A DNA stretch of 64,000 bases from Alcanivorax sp. (GTDB lineage Bacteria; Pseudomonadota; Gammaproteobacteria; Pseudomonadales; Alcanivoracaceae), in the NCBI RefSeq assembly GCF_019431375.1, contig NZ_CP080267.1:3620539-3684538 (forward strand). The letters run 5' to 3'. Of the stretch, positions 17,717 to 25,662 are shown in pieces; positions within the stretch are counted from its first letter, which is position 1, and each line of letters begins with the position of its first letter. Both the position numbers and the translations under genes were made by a program. The notes beneath the pieces were generated by a model, which made no database searches, had not been told where the DNA came from, and saw only the letters and a program-made list of their open reading frames with translations.

Positions 17717-19568
17717 GGGACCTGCTGCTGTTCCCCGGCTCGGACACCTTGGGTAGGGCGCGGGCTTCACCATTGATGAAGACGCCCCAGTCCAGTTCGC
17801 GCACGATGCGTTGTTGTTTCATTCTTAGACGGCCAGTGACGCCGGGCAGCTCACTGGAGGGCAGGGTGCTCAAAAGGTAGAGACGGCTTTGTAGCCGGTA
17901 GGCATCAATGCCCATGGCGAACAGGCGCTCGTAACGACCGTGACCTTCGGGCCATTGTTTCTCGGTCATTCTGCGTAGCTCCGAGTCCTCGTTGCTTAAC
18001 ATCCAGGGCATGTCCACAAAGCGGACGCCGTTCAGGTCCTGATCGCGGCGAGGGTTGGACTCGCCGCTGTGTATCAGGGCGGTGGAATACACCGGCAAAT
18101 CCTTGGCGTAATGAAAATTCAGGGCTGGTTTCACCTGGCGCCCCTGATTGGGGTTGGCCAGCAGGAACAGAAACCCCATGTCCTGGCGGCGGCGTGGCTG
18201 GATATCCATGTCCAGGCTGGTGAAGCGGCTGACTGCCTCGCCGCGGCTCTGACTTTGCGCAACCAGCAGCAACTCCTTGACGGTGTCACCCAGGGTGGGG
18301 CCTTCCTGATAGGTGCGTGTCACCGTTATTGTGCCGCCAAGGGATTGCCATTCTTCAGCGAAAGCCTGGGCAACCCGTTCTCCCCATTCCCCTTGCGGAT
18401 AAAGGATGCCTGCCTGGCTGGCGCCTTCACGAGCACCCTGCATGGCTATCTGGCGAGCTTCGTCTTCCGGGGCGAGGCCGAACTGGAAGAAATTTTCGGG
18501 CAGGTTGTCCTGATCAATGTAGTTCAGGGCCAGTGTGGTAACGGGCAGAGAGCCCTGGTTGGCAATGGTGGCAGCCTTGTCTTTGGCCAGTGGACCGAGG
18601 ACAAAGTCGGCGCCGTCCTGAATGGCCTGGTCATAGAGGGTAAGGATGTTGTCGCTACCGGAATCGTAGAAGCGCAATACCGGTGGGTTGCCGTTCTGCT
18701 TGTGTCGATAGTAGGCAGTCATAATGCCTTCCTGCAGGGCCTTGCCGGCATTCTTCAGGGGGCCGGTGGTGGGCAGCAGAATGGCAACCTTGCTGGGTTT
18801 TTCGTTGGCGGCTTTTTCCAGAGCCTCAAGAATGTCAGGAACGTCCTCGGTGGCCGGGTGAGTGCGCCACTGGGCGCTCCATTGATTCAGTCGGCTGACC
18901 TGGGCATCCAGGTCGGCGATTGGGTCCCGGTAAAGTTGTGCCAGAGTCAGCCAGCCACGCAAATCGCCGCTGCTGCCTTCAATGGCATCGGCCAGTTCGG
19001 TATTGGACAGCTGCATCAGCAACTGCCAAATCATGCCGTGGTTGTAGTCCTGGTCATCGCCCCCCAGCAAAGGGTGTGCGGCTACTCGTTCTTGAAGGCT
19101 GCGGGTCAGATCCCCCTTCATGGCCAAGGCGTCTGCTTTGAGTAGGTCCAGCCGGGCCTGTTTCTCCGCGGGGTATTGGAGGATGTCACTTTGGTGGCTT
19201 TGCAGCAGGCCAAGTGCCTCGTCGGGTCGTTGGTCGCCAAGCTGAGCACGACCGCTGAGCAGTATCCATGAAAACCGCTGCTCGTCGTCCATGACCTGTG
19301 GGTTCAGATCGGCCAGCAACTGGCTGGCATCGCCGGCCCGTTGCTGGTCCAGATAATCCTCTGCCCATTGCAGTGCAGCATTGATGCGGGCATCGGTTTT
19401 CATGGTGGCCAGCTGACTGCGGGCAGCCGACAGCGCCGAGGGAGTGGCGGCAACCTTGGGAGCCGACGGCTGTTCATAAACCGTGGTGCGCGGAGGGGTT
19501 GTGGTAGAACAGCCGGCGATGACTGCGGCAGCAAGCAGGGCTGCCAAACGGGCCTTTCTGAATTCCAT
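17697..19568 (-). CDS. lpoA: Outer-membrane lipoprotein LpoA, activator of PBP1a
   Basis: A 623-residue LppC/LpoA protein. The lipobox is AVIAGC (Cys about residue 20), an N-terminal TPR-like helical domain spans about residues 45-260, and a C-terminal periplasmic-binding-protein-like domain starts at KVAILLPTTGPLKNAGKALQEG. In E. coli LpoA crosses the periplasm and stimulates PBP1a transpeptidation. It is divergent from rsmI and is the first gene of the lpoA-yraN-diaA-dolP run. Confidence 0.93.
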   Translation of the reverse strand: MEFRKARLAALLAAAVIAGCSTTTPPRTTVYEQPSAPKVAATPSALSAARSQLATMKTDARINAALQWAEDYLDQQRAGDASQLLADLNPQVMDDEQRFSWILLSGRAQLGDQRPDEALGLLQSHQSDILQYPAEKQARLDLLKADALAMKGDLTRSLQERVAAHPLLGGDDQDYNHGMIWQLLMQLSNTELADAIEGSSGDLRGWLTLAQLYRDPIADLDAQVSRLNQWSAQWRTHPATEDVPDILEALEKAANEKPSKVAILLPTTGPLKNAGKALQEGIMTAYYRHKQNGNPPVLRFYDSGSDNILTLYDQAIQDGADFVLGPLAKDKAATIANQGSLPVTTLALNYIDQDNLPENFFQFGLAPEDEARQIAMQGAREGASQAGILYPQGEWGERVAQAFAEEWQSLGGTITVTRTYQEGPTLGDTVKELLLVAQSQSRGEAVSRFTSLDMDIQPRRRQDMGFLFLLANPNQGRQVKPALNFHYAKDLPVYSTALIHSGESNPRRDQDLNGVRFVDMPWMLSNEDSELRRMTEKQWPEGHGRYERLFAMGIDAYRLQSRLYLLSTLPSSELPGVTGRLRMKQQRIVRELDWGVFINGEARALPKVSEPGNSSRSREVTAQ

Positions 19569-19649
19569 GGCGAGAGGTTCGTATTACCAGAATGAAGCCG
19601 CTATTGTAGGCGCTTCATTGGAGCCCCACCAGTTGAGTCGTGCACAGAT

Positions 19650-20474
19650 ATGAGTGGAACTTTGTATATTGTTAGTACACCGATCGGAAATCTGGATGAC
19701 ATTAGTCGTCGGGCGATAGCGCTACTGGGTGAGGTGGACTGGGTGGCTGCGGAAGATACCCGGCACAGTCAGCGCATGCTGGAGCAGCTGGGGATTCGCT
19801 GCCGGCTGATCAGCTGTCATGATCACAACGAAAGTGCCCGCAGTGAAGAGCTGGTGGCTCGTTTGCAGTCAGGAGAGCAGGGTGCTCTGATCAGCGATGC
19901 GGGTACGCCGCTGGTCAGTGATCCCGGCTATCGTCTGGTGCGCGCTTGCCACCAGGCTGGTGTTCCGGTGGTGCCGATTCCCGGTGCGTCGGCGCTGCTG
20001 GCCGCGTTGGCGGCAGCGGGGCAGCCGTCTGATCGTTTTCTTTTCGAGGGCTTTGTGCCGGCCAAGGGGGCGCCCCGGCAGCAGGCCATCGAGCGCCTGG
20101 CCAAGTTGTCGGTCACAAGTATTATCTACGAAGCACCGCACCGGGTGCTGTCCTTCCTGGAAGCACTGAAACCGCTGGTTGAAAAAGATCGTGAAATCTC
20201 GCTTTGCCGTGAGCTGACCAAGCAATTTGAGACGATTCGCATGGGCACCGTGGCTGATATTTGTGATTGGGTGGCCTCAGATCGCAATCAGCAGCGCGGC
20301 GAACTGGTACTGGTGCTGTCCCCCGCCGCACAAACTGCGGACTGGAGCGATAAGGACCAGGCACTGGCCAAATCCCTGCTGGCGGAACTGCCGGTGTCCC
20401 GGGTAGCGAAAATCATGGCTGCCCACACCGGACTGAAGCGCCAGGCGGTGTATGCGCTCCTTGAAGGCAGTTAA
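19650..20474 (+). CDS. rsmI: 16S rRNA (cytidine(1402)-2'-O)-methyltransferase RsmI
   Basis: A 274-residue tetrapyrrole-methylase-fold enzyme that adds the 2'-O-methyl group to C1402 of 16S rRNA. It shows LYIVSTPIGNLDDISRRAI, AAEDTRHSQRMLEQLGI, SDAGTPLVSDPGYRLV and VPIPGASALLAAL, all diagnostic. It is divergent from lpoA, as in many proteobacteria. Its TAA stop lies within a 7-bp-period repeat array. Confidence 0.95.
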   Translation: MSGTLYIVSTPIGNLDDISRRAIALLGEVDWVAAEDTRHSQRMLEQLGIRCRLISCHDHNESARSEELVARLQSGEQGALISDAGTPLVSDPGYRLVRACHQAGVPVVPIPGASALLAALAAAGQPSDRFLFEGFVPAKGAPRQQAIERLAKLSVTSIIYEAPHRVLSFLEALKPLVEKDREISLCRELTKQFETIRMGTVADICDWVASDRNQQRGELVLVLSPAAQTADWSDKDQALAKSLLAELPVSRVAKIMAAHTGLKRQAVYALLEGS

Positions 20475-20491
20475 TAGTGAACAGTTAACAG
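20468..20491. repeat. Heptamer tandem array CAGTTAA/TAGTGAA overlapping the rsmI stop
   Basis: CAGTTAA TAGTGAA CAGTTAA CAG starts inside the last codons of rsmI and provides its TAA stop. It is the inverse of the array at 20591. Confidence 0.75.
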
Positions 20492-20524
20492 ATCGCGAGA
20501 GGACAGGAGAGAACCGTCAGCAAT

Positions 20525-20558
20525 GAAGGTCGCGCCCGGGGTTTGGGCGCGGCCTTCT
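20525..20558 (+). terminator. Hairpin after rsmI
   Basis: GGTCGCGCCC pairs with GGGCGCGGCC around a short loop. It is GC-rich with only a weak T-run, so it is a terminator candidate. Confidence 0.6.
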
Positions 20559-20590
20559 GCGTTTAGGAGCAGAAAAACACGGCCCGCGAA

Positions 20591-20622
20591 CTATTAACTG
20601 TTCACTGTTCACTGTTAACTGA
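20591..20622. repeat. Heptamer tandem array CTGTTCA/CTGTTAA upstream of rnpB
   Basis: CTATTAA CTGTTCA CTGTTCA CTGTTAA CTG, about 4.5 units, ends about 16 bases before the RNase P RNA. It is inverted relative to the array at the rsmI stop, and the two bracket the hairpin between them. Confidence 0.8.
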
Positions 20623-20637
20623 CTAGAATCGCCCCCG

Positions 20638-20996
20638 GATCGGTCAGGCAGTCGCTGGCGGCGTAGCCGCTGGAGGAAAGTCCGGGCTCCACAGGGCAGG
20701 GTGCCAGGTAACGCCTGGGGGCCACACTGGTGACGGTGTGGCTACGGCTAGTGCCACAGAGAAGATACCGCCTGTTCCCTCCTCTGGAAGGAACCGGTAA
20801 GGGTGAAAAGGTGCGGTAAGAGCGCACCGCGCCGCTGGCAACAGCGGTGGCAGGGTAAACCCCACCCGGAGCAAGACCAAATAGGGATCCTATGGCGTGG
20901 CCCGCGCTGGATCCGGGTAGGTTGCTAGAGGTTTGTGGCGACGCAAGCCCCAGATGAATGACTGTCCACGACAGAACCCGGCTTATCGACCGATCC
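20638..20996 (+). ncRNA. rnpB: RNase P RNA component, bacterial class A
   Basis: The RNA that processes tRNA 5' ends. The 5' segment GATCGGTCAGGCAGTCGCTG can pair with the 3' end CGACCGATC. The conserved cores are visible: GAGGAAAGTCCGGGCTCCAC near the 5' end, ACAGAGAAGATACCGCC in the middle, GGTAAGGGTGAAAAGGTGCG, the GGTAAACCCCACCCGGAGCAAGACC segment, and the 3' CAGATGAATGACTGTCCACGACAGAACCCGGCTTA. Length (about 360 nt) suits a gammaproteobacterial class A RNA. Ends are set by the terminal pairing and may be off by a few bases. Confidence 0.97.
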
Positions 20997-21006
20997 ACCT
21001 TTTCAT

Positions 21007-21027
21007 TACGAGATGCGAGTTGCGAGA
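21007..21027. repeat. Heptamer tandem array TACGAGA/TGCGAGT, 3 copies
   Basis: TACGAGA TGCGAGT TGCGAGA lies directly after rnpB and before its terminator-like hairpin. It is a degenerate member of the 7-bp-period set. Confidence 0.6.
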
Positions 21028-21030
21028 AGT

Positions 21031-21058
21031 GCCCCCCTTGAACCGGGGGTTGTTTTTC
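21031..21058 (+). terminator. Terminator after rnpB
   Basis: CCCCC-TTGAACC-GGGGG followed by TTGTTTTT, 35 bases beyond the RNase P RNA. Confidence 0.75.
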
Positions 21059-21167
21059 GTGACTCGTGGCTCTTGTACTGAAACGCTTCCTCTTTTTGAC
21101 CTGAGTCATTATCAGCTGATGTCATGTCGTCAGAATTGTCGGGCTTACAATCTGGCAGGAGTCTGGC

Positions 21168-21953
21168 ATGGCGCAGATCGATACCCTTTTTCTCGACAAT
21201 AATAATGAAGTGCTGCGCTTTTCCGATCTGGTTGTCGGTGAAGGCGTGCAGGCCAACCAGTTTTGCATTCGCCACGGGGACCGTGCTGCGCTGATCGATC
21301 CGGGTGGCGATCTCACTTATACCCCGTTGACCATTGCCCTGAGTCGCCGTGTCAGTCTGGATGGCCTTGTCTACATCCTGGCATCCCATCAGGATCCGGA
21401 TATTATCGCCTCCCTGCCACGCTGGCTGATGCATACTCGCAGCCAGGTGGTGGTCAGCCGGTTATGGGCACGCTTTCTGCCTCACCTGGCGTCCTCCTAT
21501 GTGACTGGCAAAATGGGGGAACAATTGCAGTCACGTATCCTGGGGGTGGCGGATGAGGGCAAGGTACTGTCGTTTGCGGATACCGAGATCTGGGTGCTGC
21601 CCGCTCACTTTCTGCATTCGGTAGGCAATTTCAGCTTCTACGATCCGCTCAGCGGCATCCTGTTTTCCGGCGATATTGGTGCGTCTCTGGGTGGCGAGGA
21701 AGGGCGGGTGGATAACTTTGCCGATCACCTTCACAGCATGACCGGGTTTCATCGCCGCTATATGGCCAGCAACCGGGCCTGTCGGCTGTGGGTGGCCATG
21801 GTGCGCAAGCTGGCGCCTCACATGATCGTGCCTCAGCATGGTGGTTATTTTGCGGGGGAGCAGGTGGGCCGATTTTTGGACTGGCTGGCAACGCTGGAGT
21901 GCGGCGTCGACCTGCTGGATAGTCATTCCTATCGATTGCCCGTGTCTGGATAG
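21168..21953 (+). CDS. Metallo-beta-lactamase-fold protein of the oxygen-binding di-iron (ODP/flavodiiron-like) type
   Basis: A 261-residue stand-alone MBL-fold protein. The N-terminal DTLFLDNNNEVLRFSDL and GVQANQFCIRHGDRAALIDPGG resemble the di-iron domain of flavodiiron proteins. Metal-ligand candidates are SHQDPDIIASLP, PAHFLHSVGNF, FSGDIGAS and PQHGGYF. No flavodoxin domain is attached. Known ODP proteins bind oxygen at a di-iron centre and act in sensing; whether this one senses, reduces O2/NO or does something else is not shown. CAGGAG lies 6 bases upstream of the ATG. It stands alone between rnpB and the dcw cluster. Confidence 0.8.
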   Translation: MAQIDTLFLDNNNEVLRFSDLVVGEGVQANQFCIRHGDRAALIDPGGDLTYTPLTIALSRRVSLDGLVYILASHQDPDIIASLPRWLMHTRSQVVVSRLWARFLPHLASSYVTGKMGEQLQSRILGVADEGKVLSFADTEIWVLPAHFLHSVGNFSFYDPLSGILFSGDIGASLGGEEGRVDNFADHLHSMTGFHRRYMASNRACRLWVAMVRKLAPHMIVPQHGGYFAGEQVGRFLDWLATLECGVDLLDSHSYRLPVSG

Positions 21954-22299
21954 GGTTTTGAGTCAATAAGTGAATATATAAAGGCCTGCTAATAACTAAT
22001 CCGTCTAACACTTAAAGTGCTTTCTCACCTGCGCGTTCCAGCGCTCTGATTCGTCACGAAACTCCCTCCGTTCGTCCCTTCACGCATTCCCTGTGACACA
22101 GCTAACAGGCTGATTTGTCAGGAAATTCTTTTACGTTTACCCGGGTGTCGATGCTTGACTTGGTGTTCCTTGTGGCCATAGAGTGTCTCAATGTGGTGAA
22201 AAGTGGGAAAAAGTGGGAATTTCTTGGCGGCCGGTGTCGCGAAGTGGGGTAAACAGAGCCCCCGGGAAGGAACCGAATAATCGAGCATGAGGACGGCCA
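21954..22299 (+). promoter_or_regulatory. mraZ upstream region with four MraZ boxes
   Basis: A 346-base non-coding stretch. Four TGGG-like boxes lie at exact 10-base intervals: TGGTG (22194), TGGGA (22204), TGGGA (22214) and TTGGC (22224). This matches the known MraZ operator, direct TGGGN repeats with 5-base spacers, so the dcw operon is probably autoregulated by MraZ. Upstream, TTGACT (22155-22160) is a -35 candidate, with a weak -10 near 22177-22183. The rest shows no gene. Confidence 0.75.
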
Positions 22300-22740
22300 G
22301 TGTTTACTGGAAGCACATCACTCAATCTGGATGCCAAAGGGCGGCTCACCATGCCGACTCGCTATCGCGCTTCGTTGAACGAAGCCTGCGGCGGCCAGCT
22401 TGTGCTTACCCGTCACCCCTATGACGAATGTCTCGCCCTTTACCCACGTGATGAATTCATGGAAACCGCCGGTAAGCTCTCCGCCCAGCGAGATTCCAGT
22501 CCGCAGGTGCGCCAGCTGAAGCGTCGCTTTCTCGGCCAGGCGGTGGAAATTGATATGGATAGTAATGGCCGGCTGCTGGTGCCGCCGGAATTGCGGGCGG
22601 CTATCGGGCTGGAGAAGCAGGCCATGCTGATCGGTCAGATGCACCGCTTTGAAATCTGGAAAGCAGAAAGCTGGTTGGAAGAGGACGGCACTCTGGATCC
22701 GGATGCATTGCCGGAAAGTGTCCAGGAGCTGTCTTTCTGA
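22300..22740 (+). CDS. mraZ: Transcriptional regulator MraZ
   Basis: A 146-residue DNA-binding protein made of two AbrB-like repeats. Each carries the DXXXR motif: LDAKGRLTMPTRYR (about residue 8) and IDMDSNGRLLVPPELR (about residue 85). MraZ binds the TGGG repeats upstream and represses the dcw promoter. The start is GTG with GAGGA six bases upstream. It overlaps rsmH by one base. Confidence 0.96.
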   Translation: MFTGSTSLNLDAKGRLTMPTRYRASLNEACGGQLVLTRHPYDECLALYPRDEFMETAGKLSAQRDSSPQVRQLKRRFLGQAVEIDMDSNGRLLVPPELRAAIGLEKQAMLIGQMHRFEIWKAESWLEEDGTLDPDALPESVQELSF

Positions 22741-23678
22741 TGACCGACAAGGGCGCGCAGTACGAACACCAGCCGGTGATGCTGGAAGAGGTACTGGATA
22801 TGTGGTTCAGCCGTGGTGATGGTTTTTATGTAGACGGCACCTTCGGGCGAGGGGGCCACAGCCGTGCACTGCTGGAAAAACTGGATGCCCAGGGTCGCCT
22901 GGCCGGTATTGATCGCGACCCCCAGGCTGTTGCCGCGGGTGAACAACTGGCGTCCGAAGATGGCCGTTTCCGGATTGTGGCCAGCCGCTTTGACTGCCTC
23001 CCTGAGATAGTGGCGGAAGAGGGGCGATCCATCGATGGTCTGTTGCTGGATCTGGGTGTCTCTTCTCCGCAACTGGACGACGCCGATCGCGGCTTCAGCT
23101 TTCTGCGTGACGGGCCGTTGGATATGCGCATGGACCCCACCCGGGGTGAAAGTGTGGCGCAGTGGCTGGCCCGGGCCGACGAGCAGGACATTGCCAATGT
23201 GCTGTATCGCTACGGCGATGAGCGCAAGTCGCGGCGGATTGCCCGGCGCATCTGCGAGGAGCGCAAGGAGCAGCCGATTACCCGCACCTTGCAGCTTGCC
23301 GATCTGATCGAGTCGGCCATTGGTCGCGGTGAGCCGGGAAAGCACCCGGCCACACGCAGTTTTCAGGCATTGCGAATACACATAAACGGGGAGCTGGATG
23401 CGCTGACCCAAGTGCTCGAACAGTCCCTGGAGACGCTCGCCATCGGCGGGCGTCTCGCCATTATCAGCTTCCATTCTCTGGAAGACCGGATCGTGAAGTT
23501 GTTCATTCGCGATCATTCAGGCCGGGCTCCCAAGGGGCGCGGTGGCTTGCCGTTGGGCGATGAAATGCCCCAGCGGCTGGAGCCGGTCGGCAAGGCTATT
23601 CGTGCAAGCAAGGCTGAGCTGAAAGTAAATGTTCGCTCGCGTAGTGCGGTGTTGCGGGTGGCGGAGAAGGTGGCCTGA
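22740..23678 (+). CDS. rsmH: 16S rRNA (cytosine(1402)-N4)-methyltransferase RsmH
   Basis: A 312-residue SAM-dependent methyltransferase (MraW). It contains YVDGTFGRGGHSRALLE (SAM motif I), LLLDLGVSSPQLDDADRGFSF, PATRSFQALRIHINGEL and the late LAIISFHSLEDRIVK. It modifies the same rRNA base as RsmI, encoded 2.3 kb upstream, so both C1402 enzymes are in this window. It overlaps ftsL by one base. Confidence 0.97.
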   Translation: MTDKGAQYEHQPVMLEEVLDMWFSRGDGFYVDGTFGRGGHSRALLEKLDAQGRLAGIDRDPQAVAAGEQLASEDGRFRIVASRFDCLPEIVAEEGRSIDGLLLDLGVSSPQLDDADRGFSFLRDGPLDMRMDPTRGESVAQWLARADEQDIANVLYRYGDERKSRRIARRICEERKEQPITRTLQLADLIESAIGRGEPGKHPATRSFQALRIHINGELDALTQVLEQSLETLAIGGRLAIISFHSLEDRIVKLFIRDHSGRAPKGRGGLPLGDEMPQRLEPVGKAIRASKAELKVNVRSRSAVLRVAEKVA

Positions 23679-23944
23679 TGAGTGCCCCCTGGCTGATCCG
23701 CACCCTGGTGATGCTGATAGTGATCTCCGCGTTGGCAGTGAGCTACAGCGTTCACGAGGCCCGTCGACTCACCGACGAGAGTCAGAAACTGCAACAGCAG
23801 CAGACCCGTCTGGAGAGCCAGTGGAGTCAGCTGCTGTTGGAACACAGCACCTGGGGCAGCTATGCCCGGGTGGAGCGCTTGGCTCGCGAGAAGCTGGGCA
23901 TGAAATTACCGAAAACCGATGAGAGAGTGCTGATCCGGCCATGA
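23678..23944 (+). CDS. ftsL: Cell division protein FtsL
   Basis: A short 88-residue bitopic protein. One N-terminal membrane helix (LIRTLVMLIVISALAVSYSV) is followed by a leucine/glutamine-rich coiled coil (about residues 28-65) and the WGSYARVERLAREKLGM end typical of FtsL. It forms a trimer with FtsB and FtsQ that activates FtsWI. It overlaps ftsI by 4 bases. Confidence 0.93.
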   Translation: MSAPWLIRTLVMLIVISALAVSYSVHEARRLTDESQKLQQQQTRLESQWSQLLLEHSTWGSYARVERLAREKLGMKLPKTDERVLIRP

Positions 23945-25662
23945 AACGCCAGGCTCGCAAGACACGGCAACCCAATCACCAGATGCGCTGGCGCTTTGTG
24001 CTGGGCTTCTGGCTGGTGTGCGCCTGTGTCCTGGTGGTGCGGGCGGTGGACCTGCAAGTGATCCAGCACGATTTTCTTGCCCATCAGGGGGATATCCGCA
24101 ATCTGCGTGTGGAGCCCTTGGCCGCCCACCGTGGCGTGATTCGTGATCGTGATGGTCGCCCTCTGGCGGTAAGCACGCCGGTGGTCACTCTTTGGGCGAA
24201 CCCCCGTGAAGCCTTGGAGAATCAGGAACAGTGGGGTCGGCTGGCGGGCAATTCGGTGATTAGTCAGCAGGAATTTGCCCGCAAGGTGCGCCGTCACGAA
24301 TCCCGGGAATTCATCTATCTTGGCCGTGGCCTGGCGCCGGAAGCTGCCAAGGCAGTATTGGATCTGAATGTCCCTGGTATCCATTCGTTGACCGAATACC
24401 GGCGTTACTACCCGGCCGGCGAAGTGACCAGCCATGTGGTGGGCTTCACCAATATTGATGATCAGGGCCAGGAAGGTGTTGAGCTGGACATGGAATCACA
24501 CCTGTCTGGTAAATCCGGTCGCAAGAAGGTGGTTCGTGATCTGCTGGGCCGGGTGATCCAGGATATCGAGGTGTTGGAGCCGGCGCAGCCCGGCGAAGAC
24601 GTGACCCTGAGCATCGACCTGCGTCTGCAGTACCTGGCTTACCGTGAGCTGCTCGGCGCAGTGCAGCAATTCAAGGCCAAGGGCGGCAGTGCGGTGGTGC
24701 TGGATGTGCGTACCGGCGAAGTGCTGGCCATGGTGAATCAACCCGCCTACAACCCCAATAACCGCGGCAATCTGGATACCGGCGCGCTGCGCAATCGGGC
24801 GGTGACCGACCTGTTCGAGCCCGGTTCCACCATGAAGCCCTTTACCGTGGCGGCGGCCATGGAGATGGGCATGGTGACGCCGTCTACCACCATCAATACT
24901 CATCCCGGCACCCTGCGTGTGGGCAGCAAGACCATCCGCGATCATCGCGATTACGGTGTGATCGATATCACCACCGTGCTCACCAAGAGCTCCAACGTGG
25001 GTACCAGCAAGCTGGCGCTGGCCATGGAGCCGCTGGCGCTGCCCACCTATCTGGAGCGTTTCGGTTTTGGTCAGGCCACCGCCATTGATTTTCCCGGTGA
25101 AAGCAATGGCATGCTGCCATTGCGCAGCCACTGGCGAGAAGTGGAGCGGGCTGCGCTTTCCTATGGTTACGGTCTGAGCGTTTCGGCGGTACAGCTGGCT
25201 CAGGCCTATGCGGTAATCGCCAACGACGGAGTCAAGGTACCGCTGACCCTGAAAAAGGTGACAGACAAACCCGCCGGGCAACAGGTGCTCGGCAAGCCGG
25301 TTGCCCGGCAACTGGTACAGATGCTGGAAACCGTGGTTAGCCAGGTGGGCACGGCCAGCCGTGCCCAAGTGCCCGGTTACCAGGTGGCCGGCAAGACCGG
25401 CACCGTGCACAAGGTGGTTTCCGGTGGGTATGCGGATGACAGCTATATTGGGCTGTTTGCCGGACTGGCTCCGGCCACGGACCCTCGTATTGTTACTGTG
25501 GTAGTCATCGACGATCCACGCAGCGATGCTTACTACGGCGGACTGGTCGCTGCCCCGGCCTTTTCCCGGATCATGGGCGGGGTATTGCGGACCTTGCATG
25601 TGCCGCCGGACAAGCCCGAAGGGCTGCTGGCCGGCGGCCCGGACACGGAGGACCGCTCATGA
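23941..25662 (+). CDS. ftsI: Peptidoglycan D,D-transpeptidase FtsI (PBP3)
   Basis: A 573-residue class B penicillin-binding protein that cross-links septal peptidoglycan. An N-terminal membrane anchor (about residues 20-37) precedes the pedestal domain. The transpeptidase motifs are GSTMKP (SxxK, about residue 297), SSN (about residue 350) and KTGT (about residue 485). It works with FtsW, encoded seven genes downstream, as the septal synthase pair. Confidence 0.97.
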   Translation: MKRQARKTRQPNHQMRWRFVLGFWLVCACVLVVRAVDLQVIQHDFLAHQGDIRNLRVEPLAAHRGVIRDRDGRPLAVSTPVVTLWANPREALENQEQWGRLAGNSVISQQEFARKVRRHESREFIYLGRGLAPEAAKAVLDLNVPGIHSLTEYRRYYPAGEVTSHVVGFTNIDDQGQEGVELDMESHLSGKSGRKKVVRDLLGRVIQDIEVLEPAQPGEDVTLSIDLRLQYLAYRELLGAVQQFKAKGGSAVVLDVRTGEVLAMVNQPAYNPNNRGNLDTGALRNRAVTDLFEPGSTMKPFTVAAAMEMGMVTPSTTINTHPGTLRVGSKTIRDHRDYGVIDITTVLTKSSNVGTSKLALAMEPLALPTYLERFGFGQATAIDFPGESNGMLPLRSHWREVERAALSYGYGLSVSAVQLAQAYAVIANDGVKVPLTLKKVTDKPAGQQVLGKPVARQLVQMLETVVSQVGTASRAQVPGYQVAGKTGTVHKVVSGGYADDSYIGLFAGLAPATDPRIVTVVVIDDPRSDAYYGGLVAAPAFSRIMGGVLRTLHVPPDKPEGLLAGGPDTEDRS

